Origin: Parietaria judaica
Taxonomy: Eukaryota; Streptophyta; Magnoliopsida; Rosales; Urticaceae
Length of the DNA: 64,000 nucleotides
Direction of reading: 5' to 3'
Assembly: GCA_954871525.1 (NCBI GenBank)
Contig: OX940870.1
Span: 30,184,555 to 30,248,554, forward strand
The notes beneath the pieces were generated by a model, which was given only the letters and a program-made list of their open reading frames with translations, did no database searches and had not been told where the DNA came from. The first letter of the stretch is position 1. The number at the start of each line of letters is the position of its first letter. This document shows, piece by piece, positions 1 through 11,914 of this stretch. Made by a program: the position numbers and the translations under genes.

Positions 1-437
1 TTCAAGGGTGTAAATGAGTGGGTCATAGTGTCAGTTGAAGAGAGGAAGGGAGAATTTGCTATCGTATATTTGGTTGTCGGCCACGCACGAGAGAAAACGA
101 CAAGCCTATATTTTTGTTTTTATTTTTATTACTTATTTTTAATTTTTTACTGTAATTATTTTTTATTGAATTTATGATTTTAATTCACGACGAGAGCGAG
201 GGAAGCCCCGACAAGAAGGTGACTGGAAAATATGGCAGCCTTATCTCTCCCACGTGCGCATCCTAATCCCGAGCCCCACCACTTCTCACACACATGCCAC
301 GTCAGATTCTCTTCCAGTCGAACGTGGGACCCTCGAGTTCACCGCTTTCCACCCACGTCATCCTAATCATCAGCATCAAATTATCACGCTCGAAGACTTA
401 TTGGTACTTACTTACGCGCGCGTAATATTGAAGGAAA
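1..437. promoter_or_regulatory. Left-edge intergenic DNA with ACGT-core motifs
   Basis: No coding region is supported here; a 94-codon open frame starting at 254 is low-complexity and runs into the MITE. Between about 250 and 360 there are three ACGT-core motifs: CACGTG at 251-256, GCCACGTCAG near 297 and CCCACGTCAT near 353. Such motifs are bound by plant bZIP and bHLH factors. The stretch could be the upstream region of a gene beyond the left edge, but that gene is not visible. Confidence 0.3.
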
Positions 438-446
438 ATGTATACA

Positions 447-925
447 GGGATAATAGCGGCATAAGTCCTCAACCTTTACTTAATTGGGGTGGCATAGCTC
501 CAACTTTATTTAATAGCGGTATAAGTACCAAAAGATGATTTCCGTCCATATTTTGACTAATGGAAGTAGTCAACGTTTGCGTGGTCAGCTTCTCGTCAAC
601 GTGGACGCCACGTAATCCGACATGTCACCACACACGTCATCCTCGTGTCATCGCATGGAGGGATTCGAACCATTGCCCTCGCATGTGGTGATGGAGGGAT
701 TCAAATTTAATGCAAAATTAATGGTGATAGAGGATGACATGTATGGTGACATGTCGATTACGTGGCGTCCACGTTGACGAGAAGCTGACCACGCAAACGT
801 TGACTACTTTCGTTAGTCAAATATGGACGGAAATCATCTTTTGGTACTTATACCGCTATTAAATGAGGTTGGGGCTATGCCGCCCCAATTTAATAAAGGT
901 TGAGGACTTATGCCGCTATTATCCC
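447..925. mobile_element. Mutator-type foldback MITE, copy 1
   Basis: The element begins GGGATAATAGCGG and ends with the exact reverse complement. The two arms pair over most of their length, so it is a foldback element with no coding capacity. The flanks ATGTATACA (438-446) and TTGTATATA (926-934) match at 7 of 9 positions, fitting the 9-bp target duplication of Mutator-like elements. Compared with the copy at 11915 it carries about 50 extra bases near 655-705, containing a repeated ATGGAGGGATTC and a GGATTCGAACC string that resembles the complement of a tRNA B-box. Confidence 0.8.
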
Positions 926-1219
926 TTGTATATATTATTGTTTGTTTGTGTTTAGATATATTTGTGAAGGAACTTGTTTTTAGACATTTTCGTTTTTAGA
1001 AAAATATAGTTCTGAAAAGAAAAGAAAAAAAACCTAACTGAACTAAAATTTCAGTTATCAATATTTATTGTTGGTTCATTGTTTATTCATATTTATTGAA
1101 CAAATTATTCGGAATTGCAGTCGTACCGTAAATGATTACTTATTAAAAATAAGTCAAAGATATATATAATAAATTAATAATTAAGACACATTAAATGAAA
1201 AATATATATACCATATAAT

Positions 1220-1905
1220 AGGGGTGTGCAAAATAATCAGTAATCGAATTTTAAAATCATAATCGAAAGCTATCCGGTTTAAAATAACCGTAACCAAATT
1301 CTTTTAAAAACAGGTTAAGGTTAACCGTCTCCGGTTTCAAACAAGATAAGGTTACATGTTATTTATTTTTCAAAACAGGTTTACTAATCAATTTTAATAT
1401 TAATTTTTTATTTAAATATTATAAAATTAAATTAAGTAAGGTTTTCTCTCTTTCCGTCAAAACCTCTTACACTTATTTCTCCTTCTTTTTCTCGCCTACC
1501 CTTTCTTCTTTCATCCTCCTCGATTTTCTCTTTTTTCTTTCTTTCTCGCCTAAACATATGCTTGATCTTGTTCATTATCTATTATTGTTATGCTTCATAA
1601 TATTTATTCAAGTTTTATTATTATTGCTCATTTGGACCGATATGTTGCGATAAACTTTGTTGAATGCTATCATTTTTTTAATAAAAAAACCAGGTTAAGG
1701 TTATTAAATAGGTTAATTAGATCTTGATAACCGGAAATTAGGTTAACCGGTTTCAAAAACAGGTCAAGGTTATTAAAATAAGACTAACCAGAATTAGGTT
1801 AACCGGTTTTAAAACAGGTTAAGGTTATTAAAACATGACTAACCGGAATTAGGTTAATGATACCAAATAGTGAAAAATAAATAGGTTAACCGACCGGTTG
1901 CACCA
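1220..1905. mobile_element. hAT-type MITE
   Basis: The ends AGGGGTGTGCA and TTGCACCA are imperfect inverted repeats. They are flanked by CATATAAT (1212-1219) and TATATAAT (1906-1913), a 7-of-8 match to an 8-bp target duplication. The interior carries several copies of a motif with GGTTAACCGG and AACAGGTTAAGG, mostly at 1290-1350 and 1690-1890. Short subterminal repeats of this kind are common in hAT elements. There is no transposase frame. Confidence 0.6.
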
Positions 1906-1913
1906 TATATAAT

Positions 1914-2624
1914 GTGCTTATATATCAATAAAATTATTATATACTATATATCAAATTATCAATATACTATTTTACAAATTGATACATATACTTGATTATA
2001 TAATGTAAACCTTACTATTTTATTAAAGTTTTGTCAGTAAATTTTATATATAAAAAAAATACGTCGATAAACCCGTTACCAATCAATCAATAAATCGATC
2101 ACTATTTTATTTAAACATTGTCGATATACTTATGAAAAATATGTTGATATATACGTTACTAATCAATAATCGATACAATTGAACCAATATTTTTTCATTG
2201 ATAACAACCTCTTAAACCTTGAAGCAAATTGAAAACCCCTAAAGTAAACTCGTGTTTTTCTTAGTTTAAACTGAGTCAAATCTGATTAAATTGGGTGTGA
2301 ATTTGAGCCTAAAAAATCCATTTTAATAGAGAAAAATATTTTTTTTCTTAGTTTTTTTTTTATGAAAAACTAATTAATTTATTCTGTTATTAATTTAAGA
2401 CTATTCAGATGTAAGCTATGAGAGTAAAATTCACTGATAAAAATAATTAAAATACACTATGAATTTTGCCCCTTAGAACGAGTAATATGGCAATTAGACT
2501 TGAGATTTTTATACTATCATTTTTGTAACTTGTTATACTCTACTCTAAATTTTTTGTATATTTCATTGCCTTATAAATATAGGAAGGGGAGTGCTCACTA
2601 TTAACACATATTCATGTACATGTG
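1914..2624. other. AT-rich spacer, nothing recognised
   Basis: Low-complexity AT-rich DNA between two hAT-type MITEs. I see no open frame, RNA gene or repeat boundary that can be supported. Confidence 0.5.
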
Positions 2625-2632
2625 GTGACTGC

Positions 2633-3408
2633 TAGGGGTGAAAGTGGATAGGATAGGATAGGATATGGGCATGTTGACTAACCGTATCCACATATGTGGA
2701 TATAAAATAATTGTATCCATTAACCATTTTTATTTTCGATTATCTAATTTAAATGCGGTTAGCGGTTAGCGGATCGAATTTGTTAATTTAAGGCGGATAG
2801 CGGATATTATCCAATTAATTTTGCTGGTGAAAAAATAAATACATCATATATAAAAATATAGTAAGAATAGTGAAACATAAACATTCAAAAATAATAAATA
2901 ATATTTCATAAATAACCAAAGTACCAAACTATATTTGCATGACATAAGAGACCACAAAATCCTATGGTCTAACACTAGAATATTAGCTACATATTCTAAA
3001 CATACAAAAATGAATACAAACGATGATTAAAAAGCCAAGATGAAATCTGAATTATAATAAAAACTATATCAAACAACAAAGGACATAGTAGGAATATAAC
3101 CTACCTAGGTTAATATAAGGGACAATCCAATCCACCGATGGCACTAATAACATAAAATAAAAATATTTATATATAACATATATTTAATTAATTATTTTTA
3201 TATTTAAAATCTGGTTGCGGTTAAAGCGGATATCCAATTTAATTAAAAAAATATAACCATTAACCAATCCAATTCTGAAAAGCAGTTGCGGATATCCATA
3301 ACCATATTAAGCGGTTGATTAAAAATGGATAAAAATGCGGATATTTCGTAGCGGAGCGAATAGGATACGGTTGCGATCAGCGGATGGCGGATAAATATTT
3401 CACCCCTA
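2633..3408. mobile_element. hAT-type MITE with perfect 8-bp duplication
   Basis: The element begins TAGGGGTGAAA and ends TTTCACCCCTA. Both flanks carry GTGACTGC (2625-2632 and 3409-3416), a perfect 8-bp target duplication, the hAT hallmark. The two ends are rich in GCGGAT and GGATA motifs in opposite orientation, which look like subterminal binding repeats. No transposase frame remains; a short minus-strand open frame near 3243-3437 is an accident of the terminal arm. Confidence 0.9.
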
Positions 3409-3416
3409 GTGACTGC

Positions 3417-6400
3417 AATAATTAACCAAAGAAACAACTCCCACCAAAAATATTACTTTATATAAATTCATATGTACGTATACATATTATATATTTACTC
3501 GTATAAACGAAACATGTTATATTCAAATAATCATTAAAAAATAATTTTTAGACTGATCATCTTTATTATAAGTCGGAGTGATCTCCATGATATAATAAAG
3601 TACACCCACCTATTATCTGATCATTAAGATCTTCCAATCAAATTTATGTATGTTTGATTGATCTATGTATCGCCAAGAAGAGAATCCTCATTTTTTATTA
3701 TTATTATTATCATCTTAGTATTTTATTGTAATATTGATTATTTTACCGTTATGAGCTTGTGAGTACTTGTCACGTATGCGATATTAATGTATGCCTATCA
3801 TCTTTATTATTCCCCTCTATATCGTTGAGAATAGCAACTAGAAGTAGGGAAGATTAATTATAGTTATTATAAATATATTATATATATAATCGATGAGACT
3901 AATTGAATGTGGTGGGTTATGGTGTCTTCTCATGATTGGAAAGGTTGATTCAAGCATCATATAATATATTATCTTAATTTATATAAGATAGATTATGTCG
4001 TGCTAAGGTTAACTACCTACACAACAATATATCTTAAGTAGGTATACATAATATTTAATTTTGGATGATGAGAGGTTATCGGAAATTTTCCAATTAGTTT
4101 GGACATTATATTTGATATGATATATAATTATATATCAACATTTTTTCTCCAAATACTATGAAACAACTTTATTACTAAGAATGTAGAAAAATAATCAGAG
4201 AGCTATGAATTTGACTTTTGTGTCCTTGCTAGTCATAATTAATATAATATGGCAAGAATTTATTATGGTACCTCAAAACCCTAAAGGAGGTCAGCAATGT
4301 CTTAAATTGCTTACTGCAAACCGCTCGGAAGAGTCCAATTCATGAGTATATCAAGGGTGATACAATTATATTGATGGAGTTTTTTGTAAGAATAAATTAA
4401 AAAAATCAATATCGATTGCACCGATTTGATTTTATAGGTATGCCGCAACCGATTGGTGTATGATAGAGTTTTCGTAAAATGAGAATATTTAGAAATATTA
4501 GTTAGAGATATAATTAATTATGAATATTTTAATTAATAAAATTATAAAGTTTTGAGGGTCTTATAAGGTTTTATTCAGTTTTGAAAATTATCACCCGATT
4601 TTTATGCCAGCTTATAGTATCTGCAATATTTGGTAAAACAACTATTGAGCAGGCCCATTTTAATCCAAATACATGTAGTTTACGGGTTTCGTGCGGACAA
4701 CCCGTTACATACCCCGGTTTTTGCAACACTAGTGTCACACATTCAACATTAAAGATAAGGTATAGAGGGTTTTAGATATTAATTCATAAGCTATTTGCAA
4801 AATGCATGGACCTAAGTCTTAATTTGAGATATTTTCTTTATTGGATAACGAATTATGATCATCTAGTCAAATACACATAGTACCAAGCTATATATCAATA
4901 CAGCACAACCACCTTATTGAAAAAGTTTATGTACTACTCAAACGAAAATTACAGAAACAAACAAAGCAAGGATTGGGATAGAAAGTGGCGCAATGGGGTC
5001 ATCATCTTGATTAATATTTTGCAGAAGATTCAAATGAGCCAGGTTGTGTAAGACCCTCTTTGTCCATTGTTGAGCCTCCATCATTGCCTCAAAACCAGGG
5101 ATCTTGAGGCACTCATATCAAACACTCTTCTTGACTGTAGAACCCACCACCATATGGCCTTTTCCTTTTTTTAGTTTCGTGCTTTCCACAAGGAGGTATA
5201 TGCATGTATATATATATATAATCATGTGTATGTACAACTAGGGTGGCACTCTCTCTCTTTCGTATTTATTAGTGTCGCGTCTTAATCGTTTTAATCGTTT
5301 CATGTATAGGTAATAGATCTATAACTATCTATATTCAATTGTGTTTGTAAAATGAATTCCATTTAGAAAATGAATGAGGTTTTATCAATTCAATAATATA
5401 ATTCATAATCAGTTTAACACAAGCTAAATTACATACATAAACGAATATGTTGTTCATTAATCGTATTATGTTCATTCATCTTTTAATTGTATTCACAGTC
5501 CACTAAGCGTAACTCATTATCTATATATCTTTGTGAGCCTAATTATGGCAATATATGAACATAAATGATATATGCTCAATCGTGTCATGTTCACCTATTA
5601 TTCAATAATATTAATATCGATAAGATCCGATACGATACGGGTATACTCTACTAGCCTAGTTAAGGCAACATATATATTGATAGGTGAGTGGCCTATACTC
5701 TATAGTAGTGGAGCAGCCCCACAAGATGTTGCGACCAAGTTGGCCAAAAAGTCATGACGCTTTGGTTGAAATAGCGTAAGGTCTCTTCGGTCACAGCGCG
5801 GCTTAGGCCCATTTTTGGAATGAGAGATAGCTAAGAAAAGCTCGAGAAGTTTCCAAGTTCATTGCATGTATGTTTGCCAAACTCCGAGCTGTACTTTTCC
5901 ATGATAACATGTGACCGATCCGTTATGTGTTTCCTTGGCCTTGACACGCCTTGGCTTTGTCTTACCCCACTCTTATTGTCTTCTTCAGTCTTGTCTTTTC
6001 AAGCTCGACCTGTGTGAAACAAGATTGTTTCTTATTTGGAGCTTGTGCATTTATAAAGGCTCTATAAAATTATTGGTTTTTGTTATACACTTTGGTTGAG
6101 GCTTGAATTTATAATTTGTTTCGATTAAGCTAACAAAAGCTTACATATTTATGAGTATGAGCATTGAGTGTTGTTGCTTTGACAAAGGGTCCATGGTTTT
6201 CTTCTTATGTTAACTCAGTTATAGGGTAGTGATCCTCGAGTTTACGTCCTTAAAAGTCAAGCTGCAAGACGGGCATAACATGTATTCTTGGCCATAAACG
6301 CAATGTTCGGTGAGCTGTTGAAGGCGGTACTTGCAAGTTTGGGCGTAATACCGGTTGAGAGATGGAGGGCTTTCGTGATGAGTCCAAAGCATTGTGAAAC

Positions 6401-7475
6401 ACGAAATTATCTCCCTAGCGTGGAAGGCTGGTCCGCCAAGATAGACTTCGTGAATGCCGCACAGCCCTCAATTGTCATGTTAGTTTATAGTTCTTGGGAA
6501 AATTGCGCGAAAATTTTGACTTGTAATGTTTGTCGCACTTTAATACTTTGAGTCTTTCTTTTCAGTAAAATAACCTGACTTGTAAGTGCGGTAAGGTTTG
6601 TTGCCAACTTGACTTCAGCAACTCCCTAACTTGTCTATGACTAACGTTTGTTGCATTTTAATACTTGAGTCGTTAATCTAATCAAAATTGAAATTCAAGT
6701 CTTATCTTTTCTTTCAACTGGACTTCCCTCAGCAAGATTGTAGGGTAAGTCCAAAAGGGCATTCTTGAATGTATTGAAGAAATGTGCATGTTTTTGAAAG
6801 AAGAAATCACCCCAAATGGTTGAATAGTAATGCACTATAATGAACTTCAAAAAAAAAAAAAAAAAGTAATGCACTATAATGATATAAAAATATTACTAAA
6901 TTTAATTCTAGATATGTATTTACTACAAGTATGTTTCAGTTTCACTTGCTTATGTTCCATTTTCTTTATTAAAAAAAAAAAAAAAAGGTTAAAAAGTATT
7001 ATTTTTTATTGAGTAAACTTGGGAACATTTGAATGTAATTGGTACTTGTTTAGATTGAAGACTTTTAGGAATTAAAAATAAAAATAGCGCCCTATTGTTC
7101 GCATAACCCCTTCCACGATATAAAAGCATTGCTTTTGGTTTCGGTTTCGGTTGGTGAATCCACGCTAAAATCGTAAGGTTTTTAAGTTTGTAAGGTAATT
7201 TAGAAAGAAAATATCAAAGAGCTATGAATCTAGTGAAGAATCTCAATTCCTTAACGAAATCAAAAGGTAATGTTTAGAGAGTTTGAATCATGTCCGCGTT
7301 CGATACAATTTCAAACTTTACCTGCTTAACATATTAACGGTAATGATACCCAAAATTACATATTCGCTACCGGTAATTACACTTCAAGCCGACGAACAAA
7401 AGATTACGAGATTAATTCAAAAATTAGCAACTAAACGAAGCCTTACGAACTTGATCACCTTAGGGGAAACGTGGA
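3417..7475. other. Intergenic region, mostly AT-rich, no supported gene
   Basis: No gene is supported. On the minus strand at about 5000-5140 a stretch of ordinary composition stays open for about 45 codons, but I cannot assign it to a family. At 6240-6560 there is GC-richer sequence with an 87-codon open frame (6288-6551) that resembles no protein I know and may be transposon debris. Poly-A runs at 6849-6865 and 6971-6986 and a (TA) run near 5210 are simple repeats. The part next to 7475 is the downstream flank of SOG1. Confidence 0.4.
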
Positions 7476-10400
7476 TTAGTCAGATAACTTACTACCCCAA
7501 GCAAGGAAGCTTTCCTGAGATCCGAAATCCTGCAAAACCCCATTTAAAACACACATCGCTAATTACATTTTCGAAAAACAGAAACTGAACTCGAATCAAT
7601 ACGACATGAGAGAGAATCTACCAGCTGACTCAATCTGAATTCGGGAGGGGTATCGAGCTCGATGTTTGTCGGATCAAAGACAAGATTCTGACACGCCTCG
7701 AGATCCTTCTTCAGATTCTCTGATCCTAAATGAGCATAATCAGCAAGCTTCGGCCTTTCAGTCCGTGGTTGACCGTTCTCCAGAGGGTCAACATCCCTGC
7801 TCGGTGACTGGCTTTGAAGGAGATCGTCACACAGAGCTAATCCTTCGACGAGCTGTTGTGAATTTAAGAGATTCTGCGACTCGCTGTCCCACCATTTCGG
7901 CTCTTCTAGGTTACAGCTAACATTGTTTTCATTGATTCCCAAATCGTCCTCCAATGGGTTTTCTTCCTTGGGCTGATCATCAAGGCCGGGATTTTCACAG
8001 TTGGTTACGGTCTTATCTTCCAGGCATTCAAAGCCATTGTTTTCAATTCCCAAATTGTCCTCCAATTGGTTTTCTTCCTTGGGCTGATCATCAAGGCCGG
8101 GGTTTCCACGGTCGGCTACGATCTCATCTTCCAGGCATTCGATGCCATCAAACTTCAGTACAAGGAGGCCGAAAAAAAATAAAAATAAAAAAATAAAAAA
8201 TAAAAAACAAAAAACAAAAACAAAACAAAACAAAAAAAACAGAATATCAGTCGTGGAACGATTAAGTAAGCCTATTCCAGGAAAGAAAACGAAAGAAGCT
8301 CGTTTCACCCGGGGAAACTATATATGGGTATTGAAAAAAAAATGAAAATCTGAGTGCAAGATTAATATTATGCATGATATGAACAATGGTTGGTTTAAGT
8401 AAATACATGATTAAATTGCAAAATAAATGTATATACACACATATATGTGCACCTGTGTGAAGGTATCTGCACAAGCAGAAGCTGTTTCCACTCCCATTTC
8501 TTCATCGGAATTTCTCCGTTCGCCGCGTGGCGGGTCGGGAGTCACCGACTTGGGAGTGACCGGATCTACTTTTGCGGTTACAGCATCAGTGATATCAGTG
8601 GCATCTTGATCGGTTTTGTCACCTTGTTTGAGTTGGTTCTGCTGGTAAAATATCTTGGAGATTACGTATTCGTTTTCCAACTCATCTTCCCCGGTGCCAA
8701 GGTGGTACTGGTGCATGACCCAGTTTGTTTTCTCGGTTTTACCCCCTCTCGATGCACTCATGTAAAGGACCATAATCTTTTTGCACCCTCTTTGAAGCCC
8801 ATCAAGAAGCACGGGCTTTGTACGGCCTGTCTTGTGCCAACGAACGTCATTGTCTTCGTCCTGAATCTTTCGACGCTTGCGGGTCCCGGTGCTGTACGCC
8901 TTGATTGCTCTGTGAAAGAAGTGGGCCACACTTCCATCTTGCTTCACTCCTGAAGATCATGTTACACTAGGATCAAATGTACAGATTTCATTTTGAACAT
9001 TCACGGCGAAAATTCCTATAGTTAAGGTTTTGTAGCAGTTTAATACCTAACATTAAATGTTAAATGGCAAAAATAACTAAAGTTACATTTTGGTAACACA
9101 GTAGGTGACTGAGCCTTTAAATGCCAGATAGTTTCCCAACTCGTGCACGCCGTACTCGAAGTGAGCCCAAAATGGAATAAAAGTTTCAAGAAATTTTCTA
9201 GATGAATGATTAAGTTAATTTTTTTTCTCTCTAGATATTCCAGACGGTTCTAATTAATTTTAGACGTTCTAGAACATTCTCATTTACATTAGATGCTCCC
9301 CCCTTCACATAGAGACTTATGACATTGTTAAATAATTAAATAGAATCACAGTCTGCAATTCATAAGAATCCAACAAACCATAAACAAAAGATGATAAGAA
9401 TAATTAATTAGAAAATAACAACAAAAATAAGCCAGAAATAAAGCTATGTTTCAACGGATCATACGCCAAGAAATAAAGCCATAAGAATAAAGCTATGTCC
9501 TTAAAGCTATGTTTTAAGGACATTTAGAAACAGAACCGAAATAAATACTCTTATCACAAACCCGGTAGTTTCTTGGGATGGACGTAACAAATCCCGTCAT
9601 CTTCATTGACCGTTGGAATAAACTCGTTGATGAAAGGATGAGGCTTTGCATCCTCTTCGCCAACTTTTGCAAGTAAGTGCCATATGATCTCTTGATCAGA
9701 CGGATCAAATTTTACTCCTCTGGGTAAACCCGGCCACTCTTGAGCAACCTAAACACAAACATACCAGTTAAATCAAATTTTTAATTCTTAAGACTGAAAG
9801 AGAAAACGTTTTAAAGAAAGCTTTGAAGAGTCAAAAGGATCTCGAGAGAACCGTACTAACATATATCACTATCAAGCATGAGATCAAAGATTTAAGCATA
9901 TCCATATCAAACATAAATAAATAGAAACTTCTCAACAACAAAGTGCGTAATCAAACGCGGTGAGATCAAGAGCAGCATAAGCAAAAGATAAATCATACTG
10001 TTACGAGCCTCGGTTGAGAGCAAACAAGAATCAACACAAATTTACTTAAGAGGTGAATCTGTGAAAATTTTATTCAATAATAAACGTAACAGTTGTTCCT
10101 TCAAGAACACGACTAAAGATGTCCCTAAAGACGTATGAAACAATATGCCGAAGCTCACCTACCATCTCCTTTGGGATTGGCGCCAAAAATAGGACCCTAA
10201 TCCATATTTACTACAAACAATCCAGAGTGCCCCTAAATTGAACCTATTACACACTCATTGATGAAATGCCCTCTTTTTCTTATATTTAAATGTACTAGTT
10301 TCATATCAGTCGACAAAATTTTGATTGAATTTTATTCCGATTCATCAACAAAACATATCCATTTAAACGATAACAGGATAACGAGAAATCGTACATCACT

Positions 10401-11387
10401 GTTGTCGATCGTGTGTTGGCAATTAGGGCATGATCTGCATGGATTGCTTTTCCATTTTACTCGTTCCGCTTCATAGTTGCTAGATGCACTCTTGATCTTC
10501 GTTGCAATTCGCTTACTATCCACTAACCATGACGGTCTGCGTAAATGACATCGAAACATATCCAAGCTTAGTTTTCTAATCAGACAAATGTTATTTAATA
10601 TAAGTTAAACCAAAACTCGTTAAATCGAATCAAAGACTCGTCCCTTACTGCGTAATTTACATCGAAACGTATCCAAACTTAGTTTCTAATCAGACAAATG
10701 TTATTTAGTATAAGTTAAACCAAAACTCGTTAAATCGAATCAAAGACTCGTCGCTTACGTACATTATCAGAAGTCAGAAGACAAATGAGATTAACTCTAT
10801 TTTGATTAAAATGAAAGTTCTGGGAAACCGTGAGATCTTCAAGACACAAAATCGCTTTATCCGTAAGCAACTCGCGATCCAATGGCATACATAACAAATA
10901 AAAATCTAGATTTCAATGGCATACATAACAAATAAAGCAAAGCAAATCTTCGAAAATCGAAACCTTAAACGTTAATCTTATAGCTAAAGACTGTAAAACA
11001 CAAACACTGCACAAATATCCCTAACAAAGTTACTACATTTTCTATACAATCATTTCTTCTTTACTATTGTTTTGAAATGTAAGAAAATCACATTTTTAAT
11101 CCAAAAATCAGATTAAAAAAAATGCATGTTCATGTTTCACCGATTAAAGAAAGAAAACCCCAAAATGTAATTTTGGGAGTGATCATGAAGTTATTTCAAA
11201 CAAACAAAAAGTCCCTCTATTTACAGGGATGCTCACAACAGCCCAAGTCCCAAACCGATTTCTTCGCCAAAAACCCAAGCCCAGAAATGAAATGAAATGA
11301 AAGGGGTTGAGAATACCCATCGCTCGCTCATTCAAGTTCATCGCTTTCGCGCAGAGAAGAATAATAGGAAGTGGCATACCCAGACAT
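7476..11387 (-). CDS. SOG1: SOG1-type NAC transcription factor, six exons
   Basis: SOG1 is the plant-specific NAC factor that ATM phosphorylates to run the nuclear DNA-damage response. I read the exons as 11380-11387, 10395-10536, 9562-9748, 8453-8949, 7622-8152 and 7476-7529. All introns are GT-AG, the frame stays open, and the product is 472 residues (Arabidopsis SOG1 is about 450). Exon 1 gives only Met-Ser and two bases of Gly. Exon 2 gives the SOG1 leader ([17 protein letters not shown], then CPNCQH). Exons 3 and 4 hold the NAC domain (about 55-220; [32 protein letters not shown]). The C-terminus has five Ser-Gln sites at 370, 376, 392, 453 and 459, with the spacing of the Arabidopsis ATM target sites; the fifth lies in exon 6. 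Reading through the last donor would lose it and end in an unrelated tail. Odd points are the 8-base first coding exon and a 37-residue duplication in exon 5. The close paralogues ANAC044 and ANAC085 are less likely given the full Ser-Gln set. Confidence 0.93.
7925..8146 (-). repeat. In-frame 37-codon tandem duplication within SOG1 exon 5
   Basis: Two consecutive 111-base units encode residues 281-317 and 318-354 of the SOG1 homologue. Each begins G-[IF]-ECLED and contains [12 protein letters not shown] followed by LED-[ND]-LGI. The period is exact: CAGGCATTC recurs at 8021 and 8132. The units lie between the NAC domain and the Ser-Gln cluster, are strongly acidic, and differ at several positions, so the duplication is not very recent. 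Confidence 0.9.
10537..10757 (-). repeat. 111-bp tandem duplication at the 3' end of SOG1 intron 1
   Basis: The block 10537-10647 recurs at 10648-10757 with few differences (shared strings TCTAATCAGACAAATG and AAACCAAAACTCG). On the minus strand each copy ends in a pyrimidine-poor TTACGCAG acceptor. The one at 10537 borders exon 2. The one at 10648 would be an alternative upstream acceptor, adding 111 bases to exon 2. Confidence 0.85.
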
Positions 11388-11495
11388 CGGAGACGGAGAG
11401 TGAAGAGAAGAGCGGAAGCGAACAAGCTTCAAAGCCAGCGAGCGTCAAAGCAAGCAAACAAGTCGTCTTCTTTCTCTCAAAGCTACTTTTTTTTT

Positions 11496-11514
11496 TTAAA
11501 TATATTATATTTTG
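11496..11514 (-). promoter_or_regulatory. Candidate TATA box of SOG1
   Basis: The minus strand reads AAAATATAATATATTTAA about 110-125 bases upstream of the proposed start codon at 11387. A purine and CT-rich leader between them would be the 5' UTR. No transcript evidence is available. Confidence 0.45.
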
Positions 11515-11779
11515 GGCTCTTTCTTCGGCGTTTATGAATTTGAGTTGACGCGGACTCGGTACAGGAACGAGCCTACAACTGTAATTTACCCTTCACTTTT
11601 CTTAATATATATACAGTTTCCATTTATTTTGTTTTTAAGTTCAAATTTTATTAGAGTAATATTATTGGCCAAAAATTACATTAGATTACATTTAGTCAAT
11701 TACAGATAATATAGTCTCATTGTAAATCAATTGATATTTGCACTATTTGCCGAAATTATATGTATATATACGCAAAATT

Positions 11780-11850
11780 AGTGTCTCGTTGGAATCGAAC
11801 CCAAAAGACCTCGGCGAGTCGTGCAGTACCAACTACCAAGCCAAATTGGT
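11780..11850 (-). mobile_element. tRNA-like SINE head
   Basis: On the minus strand GGCTTGGTAGTTGGTA (near 11846-11831) resembles a pol III A-box and GGGTTCGATTCC (near 11800-11789) a B-box, about 30 bases apart. The flanking arms do not pair into an acceptor stem, so this is a tRNA-derived SINE head rather than a tRNA gene. I could not find its 3' end. Confidence 0.45.
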
Positions 11851-11914
11851 TTCTTTTTAAGTTTAATTAAGAGATATGGTGGGGGCGTATATACTTACGT
11901 TGTTATTTTTATTA

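Noticed and set aside
6288..6551. An 87-codon gene
   Set aside because: No family resemblance, no splice or promoter context, and surrounded by noncoding DNA; kept only as possible transposon debris.
7559..7621. C-terminal tail of the SOG1 homologue formed by reading on past 7622
   Set aside because: A GT donor lies at 7621, and an acceptor at 7530 opens an exon encoding the expected [12 protein letters not shown] end with the fifth Ser-Gln site. The read-through tail resembles nothing in the family.
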